A stretch of 64,000 bases of DNA, taken from positions 1 to 64,000 of the forward strand of contig NZ_PNCI01000024.1 in the NCBI RefSeq assembly GCF_005887095.1, in the 5' to 3' direction. Each line of letters opens with the position of its first letter. Position 1 is the stretch's first letter. The DNA comes from Pseudoalteromonas rubra. GTDB lineage: Bacteria; Pseudomonadota; Gammaproteobacteria; Enterobacterales; Alteromonadaceae. This document shows positions 1 through 7,990 of this stretch, one piece after another. The translations under genes and the position numbers were made by a program. The notes beneath the pieces were generated by a model. It was not told the origin of the DNA. It saw only the letters and a program-made list of their open reading frames with translations, and searched no databases.

Positions 1-70
1 ATGATTTAGGAAACAACGCCGACTAAAGTCGTCAACCGATCACCATAAATGTTTAATCTGCTCTTATTTA

Positions 71-201
71 GTTGCTATCGAGCAAAGTTTTTCGGTTACC
101 CGCATTGATGCACTAAGGCGCTTGCAATGAGTTGAGGGAAGTTTTTTCTGGGTGGTTGGTGTAACATAGGCACATCGCGCTCGGTGTTGTTATGTGGCTG
201 G
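71..201. repeat. Diverged intergenic repeat, copy 1
   Basis: This stretch resembles, with many differences, the stretch at 1945-2056. Both carry the 15-mer ATCGAGCAAAGTTTT followed later by a GTTGTTAT block in the same orientation. Neither copy is open as a convincing gene. The rest of 1-298 shows no gene I can support. Confidence 0.45.
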
Positions 202-298
202 TTTGTCATGGTCAAACAATGCTGTGTGATTCTGTGATAGTGATTGGCAAACGTCTAGCACTTCTCAGCTTTAAGCGTTACGTTACTGTGAGGTATGA

Positions 299-754
299 GT
301 GAAAATTTTAAAATACATTGGCTTTGGTTTGTTAAGTATATTCTTGTTCTTTATAGCTGTTGCCGTGATTACGACTATCAATAAAGCTGAGCCTAGTGAT
401 ACTTTTATACCGTTTATAGAACAAAATATGTCGGAAATAGCCAAGTGGGATAAAGCTATTTTTAAACGCTTAATGACGGACGAAGCTTATAACTCAATAA
501 CACCTGAGCAGTGGGAACTTTACTTAAGCAAAATGTCTTCACTAGGTAGCTTAGAAAGTATAGGTGAGCTAAGCCTAGAGAATATGAGCTCTGTTACCTC
601 ATTCAGTGGTAATACTAAGTCTACGGTAGTTTATATGGTTCCATTGAGCTTTACGACAGGATTAGCACATGCGAAAATCATATTGGTCCATACAGATGAG
701 CTTGGTGTGAAGATTAACCATATTAGGTTTTTATCGGATCATCTGATGCAGTAG
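299..754 (+). CDS. Unrecognised membrane-anchored protein
   Basis: A 151-residue protein that I do not recognise. A hydrophobic segment at about residues 7-27 follows a short basic N-terminus. The remaining ~120 residues are soluble and polar, so it is probably anchored in the inner membrane with the rest in the periplasm. The start is GTG, preceded by GTGAGG with five intervening bases. It is the first of a run of small plus-strand genes with no obvious functional link, which suggests accessory DNA. Base composition is AT-rich by eye. Confidence 0.6.
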   Translation: MKILKYIGFGLLSIFLFFIAVAVITTINKAEPSDTFIPFIEQNMSEIAKWDKAIFKRLMTDEAYNSITPEQWELYLSKMSSLGSLESIGELSLENMSSVTSFSGNTKSTVVYMVPLSFTTGLAHAKIILVHTDELGVKINHIRFLSDHLMQ

Positions 755-847
755 CGTTTATAAAAGGCTAGTTGATAATTAAAAAAGCTGGCAGTGATCT
801 TTCTTCGCTGAATGTAACCTGCTTATTAACGGAAAAGAGTGGAGTTT

Positions 848-1312
848 ATGGATAGAAAATACCAACCTCAGGTAAGTAATTCAGAGACTGGGAATGGCCG
901 AACGGAATCGTATGACCGTAGTTTGTGGTTGTTAATACCTGTCAACTTTTATCTTTGGTGGAAAATAGTAGATTACATAGACTTGTATTACTGGTCTGTG
1001 TTCAATTCAACCACTTATGAACTGATAGTACTTAGCATAAATATTCCAGTTTACTTCTCCGCCGTATTTTATGTTTTTAAAATACGAGTATTGCCCAATA
1101 TATTTTGGAAAATATGGATAGTCATTGCTGTCTTAGATGAGCTGCGTTTGGCTATTGATTACATAGAAAAGGTAGATTTCTATAGTGGTCTTATTTATGT
1201 CGTCTTTTTTGTTGGACCAGTAGTACCGTTGTATGTGATTGGTGTTATCTATGCCTACCTATCGCCAACTATATGGAAGGATGTAGATGTCAATAATACT
1301 AAAAATGAGTAA
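848..1312 (+). CDS. Unrecognised four-helix membrane protein
   Basis: About 154 residues. A polar N-terminus of ~25 residues is followed by about four hydrophobic segments (near 26-44, 56-77, 85-100 and 115-138) and a charged Asp/Asn-rich tail. It looks like an inner-membrane protein. The family is not identified; it loosely resembles small DUF-type integral membrane proteins. I prefer the ATG at 848, preceded by AGTGGAG, over the in-frame GTG at 839, which overlaps that ribosome site. Neighbours are similar small membrane proteins on the same strand. Confidence 0.6.
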   Translation: MDRKYQPQVSNSETGNGRTESYDRSLWLLIPVNFYLWWKIVDYIDLYYWSVFNSTTYELIVLSINIPVYFSAVFYVFKIRVLPNIFWKIWIVIAVLDELRLAIDYIEKVDFYSGLIYVVFFVGPVVPLYVIGVIYAYLSPTIWKDVDVNNTKNE

Positions 1313-1381
1313 GTTACTGGGCACCGACACATACTGGCCATGCTAGCTTTTCAGTATCACAACCCTTTATTAAAAAATCTA

Positions 1382-1402
1382 AGCCCGTAATCGACACGGG
1401 CT
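1382..1402 (+). terminator. Hairpin after the 848-1312 gene
   Basis: Perfect 7-bp arms AGCCCGT and ACGGGCT enclose a 7-base loop. There is no T-run after the stem, so termination is uncertain. Confidence 0.35.
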
Positions 1403-1435
1403 AGCAAATATTTATATCAGCCCTGGATTTAGCAG

Positions 1436-1783
1436 ATGAAAATGATTTTAATGTCAATTGGCACAACGTTGTTGTCAGTAACAATATATTTTATTTCTTT
1501 TTCAATGCTGTGGGATAAAATTATACCATATTATTACGAAGATCATTTAACTAGCTTCTTTGTGTCTGGCTTGATATTTATAGTGTTAGCGCCTTTCTTA
1601 TTGTCTGCCTGTCTATATTTCAAATCGGCGCAAAATTTTAGAAGTCACTATTACAGTGCCCTTAAAAAAACAAACATTGCCTTTGCTGTCTTTTTTATTC
1701 TTTTTGTTTTGTTTCAATTTATTGAATTCTCAGGCATTGTTACCAATGAAGGGTACTACAAAATAGAGTCAAGTGGTGAGTAA
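1436..1783 (+). CDS. Unrecognised three-helix membrane protein
   Basis: A 115-residue protein with three hydrophobic segments (about 4-24, 40-62 and 78-100) and little outside the membrane. No motif is recognised. It starts at ATG. It lies in the AT-rich run of small plus-strand genes at the left of the window and is most likely an accessory inner-membrane protein of unknown role. Confidence 0.5.
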   Translation: MKMILMSIGTTLLSVTIYFISFSMLWDKIIPYYYEDHLTSFFVSGLIFIVLAPFLLSACLYFKSAQNFRSHYYSALKKTNIAFAVFFILFVLFQFIEFSGIVTNEGYYKIESSGE

Positions 1784-1944
1784 CTATATCAAGAAGGCAT
1801 GACGCCAATAGCTAAACCTCCATGCCTGCCACTTTGTACATTGCACCGCTTCTTAGAGTTGGGTTTAAGGTAACGGCTACTCTTTATACACAACCTGTTG
1901 AGACAATTTGAGGTTGTCCCGGGTAGTAAAATTTTTCATGTTTG

Positions 1945-2056
1945 GCAGCCATCGAGCAAAGTTTTGGTTGTCAGTATTGATGAATTGAAGAGCAGTATTT
2001 GCTGAGCACATCGTGTAGGCTGGGTGTATCACATTCGGAGTTGTTATCTGTTGGCA
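1945..2056. repeat. Diverged intergenic repeat, copy 2
   Basis: Diverged partner of 71-201: a shared 15-mer ATCGAGCAAAGTTTT and a later GTTGTTAT block. It occupies most of the 1784-2155 gap. A 72-codon minus-strand frame is open across it, but its translation has no coding character, and the matching stretch of copy 1 does not hold the same frame. Confidence 0.45.
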
Positions 2057-2155
2057 AAATAAATTGGAGCAGGCAACACCATGTGTGGCTATCATATTGA
2101 CTTTAATTATAAACTCTGGGAATTGCTCTGGTGAGGGGGTTATTTGGGTGGGCTG

Positions 2156-2506
2156 GTGACTAAGTTAATTATTTCAGTATTACTTTTTGTTTCTCTAAAT
2201 ACCCACTCCAGAGAGTCAGCGTTAGACGTCGATTTCTTTTATCTTCAGTACATTATGGAGAATGTTCGAAACTACTCTCCCGGCAAAAGTGAATGCAGAT
2301 ACACATCTGGCGATGAAACACTACTGAATGAGTTTTTGAACGCAAACAATAAAGGTGTTATCAGGGCTAAGTACTCTGGCATTGATAAAAGTGAGATAAG
2401 GGTATTTATACCTTCTCTTAAGTGGAAAAGGCCGGGGCTATATTTGACTATCAAGCTAAGCGGTAATCTTTGCGAAAGTTTTACACTGAGTGAGGTGATG
2501 AATTAA
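2156..2506 (+). CDS. Unrecognised small exported protein
   Basis: About 116 residues from GTG 2156, which is preceded by a G-rich stretch. Upstream TTG 2144 is an alternative. The N-terminus is a plausible signal peptide (hydrophobic residues about 3-14, then Asn-Thr-His-Ser). The mature part has two Cys (in SECRY and NLCES), which may pair in the periplasm. No domain is recognised. The gene ends 142 bases before the MAPEG gene, and its function is unknown. Confidence 0.5.
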   Translation: MTKLIISVLLFVSLNTHSRESALDVDFFYLQYIMENVRNYSPGKSECRYTSGDETLLNEFLNANNKGVIRAKYSGIDKSEIRVFIPSLKWKRPGLYLTIKLSGNLCESFTLSEVMN

Positions 2507-2648
2507 GCTAAGCCCGTAAAAATGATAAGAGGCTATGGCGGAAATTACCAAATTTCCATAGGTGACGTTTTCCCGATGCTTTTCAAATTTGCTTGTAGAT
2601 ATACAAAGAATGCTCATATTGAATGTGAGCTGACCGAGGGAACTAAAA

Positions 2649-3053
2649 ATGGATGTGCTTTTAACACCAATGCTAATGCACATTTTGTTGTGTGCAGTAC
2701 TTTATGTACTCTTAACGGTTGCCAGAGCGCCTGCTGTTTGGGGTCTGGGTTCCAGGCAAGATGGCTCAAACCCTTTCGAAGATATTCAGCCCAGGATCAG
2801 TGCCAATCTCAGCAACCAGTTTGAATGGCCAATATTTTTCTATGTTGTTTGTTTAGTTTTGATTTTTACAGGTGAAGCCATTAATCCAATTCAGGTATAC
2901 CTGGCATGGGGCTTCATTCTTGGTCGCTGTGTCCATAGCTGCGTTCAAGTCTTTACATCCAATGTCAGGATGCGCGGCATTGTGTTTACTATTAACTTTG
3001 TTGCGGTATTGGCGATGTGGGGCGTGCTTTGCATTGACAGGGGCATTATATAA
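2649..3053 (+). CDS. MAPEG family membrane protein
   Basis: A 134-residue protein of the MAPEG type (membrane-associated proteins in eicosanoid and glutathione metabolism). It has four hydrophobic segments. The loop after the first contains the family-like arrangement of Asn and Glu, with ISANLSNQFEWPIFF at about residues 50-64. Bacterial members are often of unknown substrate. ATG 2649 follows GAGGGA at a normal distance. It stands upstream of a lone AraC-type regulator. Family assignment is fairly firm; the reaction is not known. Confidence 0.75.
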   Translation: MDVLLTPMLMHILLCAVLYVLLTVARAPAVWGLGSRQDGSNPFEDIQPRISANLSNQFEWPIFFYVVCLVLIFTGEAINPIQVYLAWGFILGRCVHSCVQVFTSNVRMRGIVFTINFVAVLAMWGVLCIDRGII

Positions 3054-3144
3054 ATTAGGTTTATAGATGTTTTTACACGAAAATCAGAGATGACCCGATA
3101 GGGCAGTCTGGCTTCATGTCTACATGGACTGACAGGTATATTTT

Positions 3145-3564
3145 ATGGCAACACACAACAAAATTAAAAAATTGAATGCTGGCAGGGACTATATTGCAGA
3201 TCGTTTTCAGGGGCCGCTCTGTCTATCTGATATCGCCAGGAGCTCATATATGTCTCCTTATCACTTTTTGCGTGTGTTCAAGGATATGTATGGAGAAACC
3301 CCCAATGAGTTTCTGGTCCGGTTGAGAATCGAACAAGCTAAGAAAATGCTCATTACCGAAAACTTCAGTGTTTCCGAGGTTTGCGAACAGGTAGGATACG
3401 CAAGTCTTGGTAGCTTCTCTTCGTTGTTTGCAAAGCAAGTGGGTATGGCACCGACTTCCTATCGCCGTAAGCTTTGGGCTTTGTCTTCAGAGGCTTATCG
3501 CTTCCCCGCGCAAGTTATACCGGCATGTTATGCCTATCATTTTTTGGGTAAGCTGACAAAGTGA
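3145..3564 (+). CDS. AraC family transcriptional regulator, DNA-binding domain only
   Basis: A 139-residue protein consisting almost entirely of the AraC/XylS double helix-turn-helix domain. HTH1 lies at about residues 20-45 (LSDIARSSYMSPYHFLRVFK) and HTH2 at about 70-95, ending with the family signature around YASLGSFSSLFAKQVGMAPTS. There is no separate ligand-binding domain, so it resembles MarA/SoxS-sized activators. The C-terminal ~35 residues are extra. The VOC gene 72 bases downstream on the same strand is a possible target or operon partner. Confidence 0.88.
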   Translation: MATHNKIKKLNAGRDYIADRFQGPLCLSDIARSSYMSPYHFLRVFKDMYGETPNEFLVRLRIEQAKKMLITENFSVSEVCEQVGYASLGSFSSLFAKQVGMAPTSYRRKLWALSSEAYRFPAQVIPACYAYHFLGKLTK

Positions 3565-3635
3565 GCAATATTGGAGAAATATCTTTTTGATTGTTTCTAT
3601 ACAATAAAGATAAATCAACTACAGGAAATAGGAAA

Positions 3636-4043
3636 ATGATCACATCTATAGCGCATGCCACAGTATATGTACTAAATCAGGACGAAGCGCTTGATTTTTA
3701 TAAAAATAAGCTCGGATTTGAGGTAGGTGACGATATGAAAGTGGAAGGGGACTTTCGATGGCTCACTGTTTACCCGAAATCCAAGCCACAGCTTCAGCTG
3801 GTATTGGCTGAGCCCAAAGAAGGCCCAATGTTCAGCAAAGACGCTGCCGAAAAAATACGCAGTTTAATTGCAGAGGGCGCATTTGGGGCGGGTGTGTTCG
3901 AAACCGAAAACTGCCAAACAACCTACGAAGAACTGGTGGCCAAAGGCGTGGAGTTTATCCAGCCACCAACAGCGCAGCTGTACGGTATCGAGGCGATGGC
4001 GCTGGACAACTCCGGGAACTGGTTTAGTTTGGTGCAGCGATAG
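3636..4043 (+). CDS. VOC superfamily (glyoxalase-like) protein
   Basis: A 135-residue vicinal-oxygen-chelate fold protein. Two beta-alpha-beta-beta-beta modules are recognisable from the opening IAHATVYVLNQDEALDFY, with FYKNKLGFEV, and from the closing GIEAMALDNSGNWFSLVQR. Such proteins bind a metal and act as glyoxalases, dioxygenases or antibiotic-binding proteins; the substrate here is unknown. The ATG at 3636 is chosen because AGGAAATAGGAAA directly precedes it. A possible upstream in-frame start at 3591 has no ribosome site. It follows the AraC-type gene on the same strand. Confidence 0.82.
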   Translation: MITSIAHATVYVLNQDEALDFYKNKLGFEVGDDMKVEGDFRWLTVYPKSKPQLQLVLAEPKEGPMFSKDAAEKIRSLIAEGAFGAGVFETENCQTTYEELVAKGVEFIQPPTAQLYGIEAMALDNSGNWFSLVQR

Positions 4044-4068
4044 CAAATAGCATGTAATCCGTTAATCC

Positions 4069-4092
4069 GGCAGGGTCACTGGTGACCTTGCC
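4069..4092 (+). terminator. Strong hairpin after the VOC gene
   Basis: Arms GGCAGGGTCAC and GTGACCTTGCC (11 bp with one G-U pair) enclose a 2-base loop, 25 bases after the stop codon. No T-run follows. The rest of 4093-4419 holds no gene I can support. Confidence 0.5.
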
Positions 4093-4419
4093 TTACAGAC
4101 GCTAATGCAACATCCCACATTTAAAGTCTTTCATTCACTCCTCGACTCACAACTTGTCAAACGCAATTAATTTTTATGATGGTGTGATGAGTAGCCCGGT
4201 CACTCTCCCATAAATTGCCACAGCTTCTTTGAATGAAAAAATAGTATTAGCTGTTTCAGCAATTCTTGGATCTTATGTACATGTATAGGCTAACGGCTTT
4301 AATGCGTCGCTGATATCACAGAGCATTACCTACAGATAGTTTCGCCCAAGCTCTTCCAGTGCCATCATATCATGTTAGGATCGCAAGCGTTTTTTTGGTT
4401 AATTTCAAAAGGAAGAAAT

Positions 4420-5124
4420 ATGGCTAATAACGCTTACCTTGTTAATTCAGATGTGTTGAGCAATAGTATTGCAATGCTTGAAGAGAAAGGGGAGAAGTTC
4501 GAAATACTTGCAACTGGGAGCAATAGAATACCGGTGCCATGGTTCTTTGGTTTTGATCAAGATGACCTAAAACCGGCTGAGTATAATTATATTTGACGGT
4601 AAGGAAGTGGTTTTCAGATTTCAAGCGTCTTGTGCATCAAAAGAAAAGGTGCTGTCTAATTTAATTGCAAGGAAAAATCTATTTGTTGATTTTTGCGGTG
4701 GTGAAGCTTTGGGGGAAGAATACTGGGAAAAAGCAGTTTCTGATCTAAAAGTGCCAAACTACCATTTATATCTTTGCACCCTCTTGAAGTCTTATTTCTA
4801 AACGACCCAGATGAAGAAGCTAATGAATTTAATAAGAGCTTTTCTGGTACAGCTCAGTCTTTTCCGAGCATTGAATCGTTATCTTTCTACCAGCAAGGCC
4901 ATTTACCTTATGGTGTGGTTGAGTTCTATGCTAACCCAAGCCTTAGCGACAGGAGCAAATGCAATAACTCTGCAGCATTGGATATGGGAATAGATGGGGT
5001 GGATACTTCCTCCTGGGTTCAGCCGGTAGCGGTTGAAGCGCCCCGTGAATCCGAAGCTACTACAACACAAACCACGGAAAAGGTGGTAAAACTAAAGAAA
5101 AAGCCATGGTGGAAAATTTGGTAA
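4420..5124 (+). pseudogene. Unrecognised gene broken by two frameshifts
   Basis: A single protein of about 230 residues can be read only across three frames. Residues from ATG 4420 (preceded by AAAAGGAAG) run in one frame to a TGA at 4594-4596. The sense then continues one base on, from about 4583-4593 (FDGKEVVFRFQASC), to a TAA at 4799-4801. It returns to the first frame near 4772 (HPLEVLFLNDPDEEANEF), ending at TAA in a lysine- and tryptophan-rich tail. The two shifts compensate. This could be genuine decay, programmed frameshifting or sequencing error. The family is not recognised. It ends 116 bases before the TIR-nuclease gene on the same strand. Confidence 0.6.
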
Positions 5125-5148
5125 CCCCAGCACTTGGTCCCGTCGGAG

Positions 5149-5203
5149 AAGTTTTACTGTGGTTATATTTGTGTTACACGGCATAACGTCACCAGTAAAA
5201 CTT
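5149..5203 (+). promoter_or_regulatory. Long stem-loop in the leader of the TIR-EndA gene
   Basis: Perfect 11-bp arms AAGTTTTACTG (5149-5159) and CAGTAAAACTT (5193-5203) enclose a nested GTTAT/ATAAC pair (5162-5166 and 5183-5187). No T-run follows. The element sits between the frameshifted gene and the TIR-EndA gene. It may be an attenuator, an mRNA-stabilising structure or a regulator site. Confidence 0.5.
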
Positions 5204-5240
5204 GTCTTTCAGATCGGGTATCAAATAAAAAGGAAAACTA

Positions 5241-6509
5241 ATGAGCCGCATTTTTTTATCGTACAGACGTAAAGACTCACAAGATATCACTGACCGTTTA
5301 TATGATGTAGTGATAAAGAAATTTGGAAAAAGGCATGTCTTTAAGGATGTTGACTCTATACCCCATGCCCAAGACTTTAGGAAAGTTATCGCAGATTCAA
5401 TATCTGAGTCCAAAGCCGTAGTTCTTATTATTGGTCCGGATTGGTGCGGTTTTGAAGATGGTGGCGATGAACCAAGAATTAAAAGTGAAGATGACTTTAT
5501 ACGCATTGAGGTCGAAGCTGCATTAAGGTGTCGAAAGCCTATACTGCCCGTTTTTGTGCGAGGTGGTGATATGCCTGATCCGAATATTCTGCCAGAGTCC
5601 ATTCGCGAAATCACACTTATAAGTGGCATCGTTGTTCGCCCTGACCCCGATTTTCACCGTGATGCAAGTAAACTGGTGAATACGCTGACAGATATTACAC
5701 CTCCAAAGCGTATTTGGCCCTTTGTCGTTGTTACCTTGCTCTTGGTTTCTGGCATTGTCTACAGTATCTACAAACCCACACCTTCTGTTATTCAGGTAAC
5801 CCCTGCACCTGCTATTGAGAAAGAAATTGATATCGACAAGTACTATGGGCAAGTATACGGCCTCGACGGGTATCAGCTCAAGGCCGGTTTATCCCGACTT
5901 ACTAGACAGGATCATCGAATATTTGGACAGAAAAATTTAAACGATGTTATCCGTCATGTTTATGAGGATCTGTATGATACAGACCAGTTGAGAGTCTTTT
6001 ATGACGCTAAGATGGTCAACAAGGAGTTTGGCCCGGGCTCAGGATCCGAAACACGCTGGAATAAGGAGTATATATGGCCAAAATCATTTGGCGCCATTTC
6101 TTCTAATGCTGCAAAAGCGGATCTGTTTAACATAGTGCCAGCTGATCCGCGCCAGAATGCAAGAAGAACAAATATGCCTTTTAGTGATGTCGTTAGAGCC
6201 GGTTTCTATCAACTGGAGCCAAGTACGCAAGGTGACATAAGAGGTGATGTGGCCAGAATACTTATGTATATGGCGGTACGCTATGAAGGCATAGGTGGTG
6301 AGCCCGATCTGGAACTCACAGATAGCGAAACCTTTGAAGCAGGAGACACAAAATTTGGCCCACTGTCTATTCTTCTTGGCTGGCATTTGGCTGATGGTGT
6401 TAGCATCAATGAAAAAGAAAGAAATGACAGAATCTATAACATACAGGGTAATCGAAACCCGTTTATTGACCGCCCAGATTTTGCCGAAAAAATATGGGCA
6501 AGAAAGTAA
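5241..6509 (+). CDS. TIR domain - transmembrane helix - EndA-like nuclease fusion
   Basis: A 422-residue protein. Residues 1-150 are a TIR_2-type domain: opening IFLSYRRKDS, DVDSIP loop, and Glu90 in DDFIRIEVEAAL at the position of the TIR NADase glutamate. Residues ~158-176 are one membrane helix after PPKR, which predicts an N-in, C-out topology. Residues ~198-420 match the endonuclease I (EndA) family: WNKEYIWPKS, DLFNIVPADPRQNARRTN, GDVARILMYM and NDRIYNIQGNRNPFI. In known members EH supplies a metal ligand and the general base. Here Glu276 and Asn306 remain, but the His is Tyr277 and the DLH His is Phe296. The nuclease may therefore be weak, altered or only DNA-binding. I infer periplasmic nucleic-acid sensing coupled to a cytoplasmic TIR effector. 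The start is ATG after AAAAAGG. Confidence 0.85.
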   Translation: MSRIFLSYRRKDSQDITDRLYDVVIKKFGKRHVFKDVDSIPHAQDFRKVIADSISESKAVVLIIGPDWCGFEDGGDEPRIKSEDDFIRIEVEAALRCRKPILPVFVRGGDMPDPNILPESIREITLISGIVVRPDPDFHRDASKLVNTLTDITPPKRIWPFVVVTLLLVSGIVYSIYKPTPSVIQVTPAPAIEKEIDIDKYYGQVYGLDGYQLKAGLSRLTRQDHRIFGQKNLNDVIRHVYEDLYDTDQLRVFYDAKMVNKEFGPGSGSETRWNKEYIWPKSFGAISSNAAKADLFNIVPADPRQNARRTNMPFSDVVRAGFYQLEPSTQGDIRGDVARILMYMAVRYEGIGGEPDLELTDSETFEAGDTKFGPLSILLGWHLADGVSINEKERNDRIYNIQGNRNPFIDRPDFAEKIWARK

Positions 6510-6655
6510 TGCCATGCGCGCCCTTTAAGGGGGCATTGGAGTTTCTTTGAACTGAGTATGGAATTCAGCTTTTAACGTCAACGATTTATCTGTTTAAACC
6601 TTTTCAATATGCCCTGCGTCTTATCAAAAAGTATCTATTTAAATTAAGGAAAGAA

Positions 6656-7426
6656 ATGAAAATTATAACCTTTATATTGGTGACTTTGTTCCTGTTTTCA
6701 TCCCATACTGTTGCACAACCAAATAAGAAAGTACTGGTTGTGGTGTCGAGTGAAGTTGACATGGGAGACCCAGAAAAGCATGACGCCAGAAACAATTTAT
6801 GGGAATTTGCACCGCCATATCATATTTTTGTGAGCCATGGTTTTGATGTTGATTTTGTCTCACCCAAAGGGGGCAAAGTAGAATTTATGATGGATCCGCT
6901 GGGGATCAGCAGTTATACCATTAAATATGAAGGTTTTCTGGAGCGAGCAAACCGCTCATTGACACCTGCCCAGGTCAATCCCAGTGACTACTGGGGTGTC
7001 TTTATCGGTGGCGGTTATGGGGTAATGTTCGACGTAGCAGATAATACAGGCATACAGTCTATTATCAGACGAGTTTACGAATCGGGCGGCATTGTCGGAG
7101 TGGGTGGTCATGGTGCGGCCGGCATTGCGAACGTCACGCTATCGAACGGTGAGTTCCTGGTTAAAGGCAAAAAAGTAGCCGGCTTCCCTAATTCGACTGA
7201 ACAGTCAAAATCCTGGGCTAAGCAGGGCACACTGTTGCCCTTTCTTATCGAAAGTCGGCTGAACAAAAACGGTGCAATCGCGCAAAATAAACAGACGCTC
7301 AAGGATAAGCATGCTGTGATTGTCGATAAGCGGATAGTATCAACGATGTTTCTCCCCTCTGCGGCGTTGGTTGCCAAAGAAATGATCATATCGTCACTAA
7401 CTAATTCGGCGCAAAAGGCGCTGTAA
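6656..7426 (+). CDS. Exported DJ-1/PfpI (Hsp31-like) protein without the catalytic Cys
   Basis: A 256-residue protein with a signal peptide (residues 1-20, ending VAQP). The rest is a DJ-1/PfpI domain of the Hsp31-like type: VLVVVSSEVDMGD, a WEFAPPYHIF segment that supplies the usual conserved Glu region, and SDYWGVFIGGGYG. The nucleophile elbow, normally xxCHGPxG in this family, reads GVGGHGAAG at about residues 146-154, so Gly replaces Cys. Glyoxalase III or deglycase activity by the usual mechanism is therefore unlikely. Export to the periplasm is also unusual for the family. It starts at ATG after AAGGAAAG. Confidence 0.78.
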   Translation: MKIITFILVTLFLFSSHTVAQPNKKVLVVVSSEVDMGDPEKHDARNNLWEFAPPYHIFVSHGFDVDFVSPKGGKVEFMMDPLGISSYTIKYEGFLERANRSLTPAQVNPSDYWGVFIGGGYGVMFDVADNTGIQSIIRRVYESGGIVGVGGHGAAGIANVTLSNGEFLVKGKKVAGFPNSTEQSKSWAKQGTLLPFLIESRLNKNGAIAQNKQTLKDKHAVIVDKRIVSTMFLPSAALVAKEMIISSLTNSAQKAL

Positions 7427-7441
7427 CTATGGAAAGACACA

Positions 7442-7945
7442 ATGGCTAAGTGCCCTTTTATACCTGATTCATTCGACCCGCCAGTTCGCTTTGAGACGCG
7501 GCATTTCTATTTTCGTGTTTTAGATAGCAGCGTCGCAGCACCTGATTACGAAGCGGTTATGTCGAGTCTGAGCAGGTTAAAGGGTATATTTGGCCCAGAC
7601 TTTGACTGGCCAAAGCCAGACATGACCTTTAATGAGAGTCTGCAAAGTCTGAAAGTGCACGAGCGTGAGTTTGAATTGCGCCAGGCGTTTGCGTACTCCG
7701 TGTTTGATCCCATGCTGAGCAAGTGTCTGGGCTCTGTATACATAGACCCAAGTCGATCGCCACATTACGACTGTGAGGTGTATTTGTGGATCCGCACTGA
7801 TAGCCAAACGCAGGATGAGTTGCTTTTCAACACAGTTCAAAACTGGTTAAAGACGTGCTGGCCGTTTGATAAAGCCGCGTTCCCGGGCAGAACACTCTCA
7901 TGGGAAGAATGGCAGCAGGCACTTATTGGCTCCAGGGCTGGCTGA
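7442..7945 (+). CDS. GNAT-like N-acetyltransferase
   Basis: A 167-residue protein that I read as an atypical GNAT fold. After an N-terminal strand containing FETRHFYFRVL, the core has ELRQAFAYSVFDPMLSKCLGSVYIDPS (beta4-like strand) and a VYLWIRTD strand followed by a helix. The classical Q/RxxGxG/A acetyl-CoA loop is not obvious. Substrate is unknown. It lies 15 bases after the DJ-1-like gene and is probably co-transcribed with it. Family assignment is by overall pattern only. Confidence 0.55.
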   Translation: MAKCPFIPDSFDPPVRFETRHFYFRVLDSSVAAPDYEAVMSSLSRLKGIFGPDFDWPKPDMTFNESLQSLKVHEREFELRQAFAYSVFDPMLSKCLGSVYIDPSRSPHYDCEVYLWIRTDSQTQDELLFNTVQNWLKTCWPFDKAAFPGRTLSWEEWQQALIGSRAG

Positions 7946-7990
7946 CATTCAACAGAGTCACACCAACAGAATTCAACAAAGAGGACGCAT

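Noticed and set aside
2522..2824. A 100-codon plus-strand frame over the start of the MAPEG gene.
   Set aside because: It overlaps the MAPEG reading frame, has low-complexity Cys/Asn-rich translation and no ribosome site.
4180..4380. Minus-strand coding-like fragments, possibly a transposase remnant.
   Set aside because: Short open pieces in several frames with stops; no family was recognised, so no feature is claimed.
299..6509. The run of small unrelated plus-strand genes looks like an integron cassette array.
   Set aside because: I could not find repeated attC-like sites with GTTRRRY cores between the genes, and the two similar intergenic elements are not at each gene boundary.
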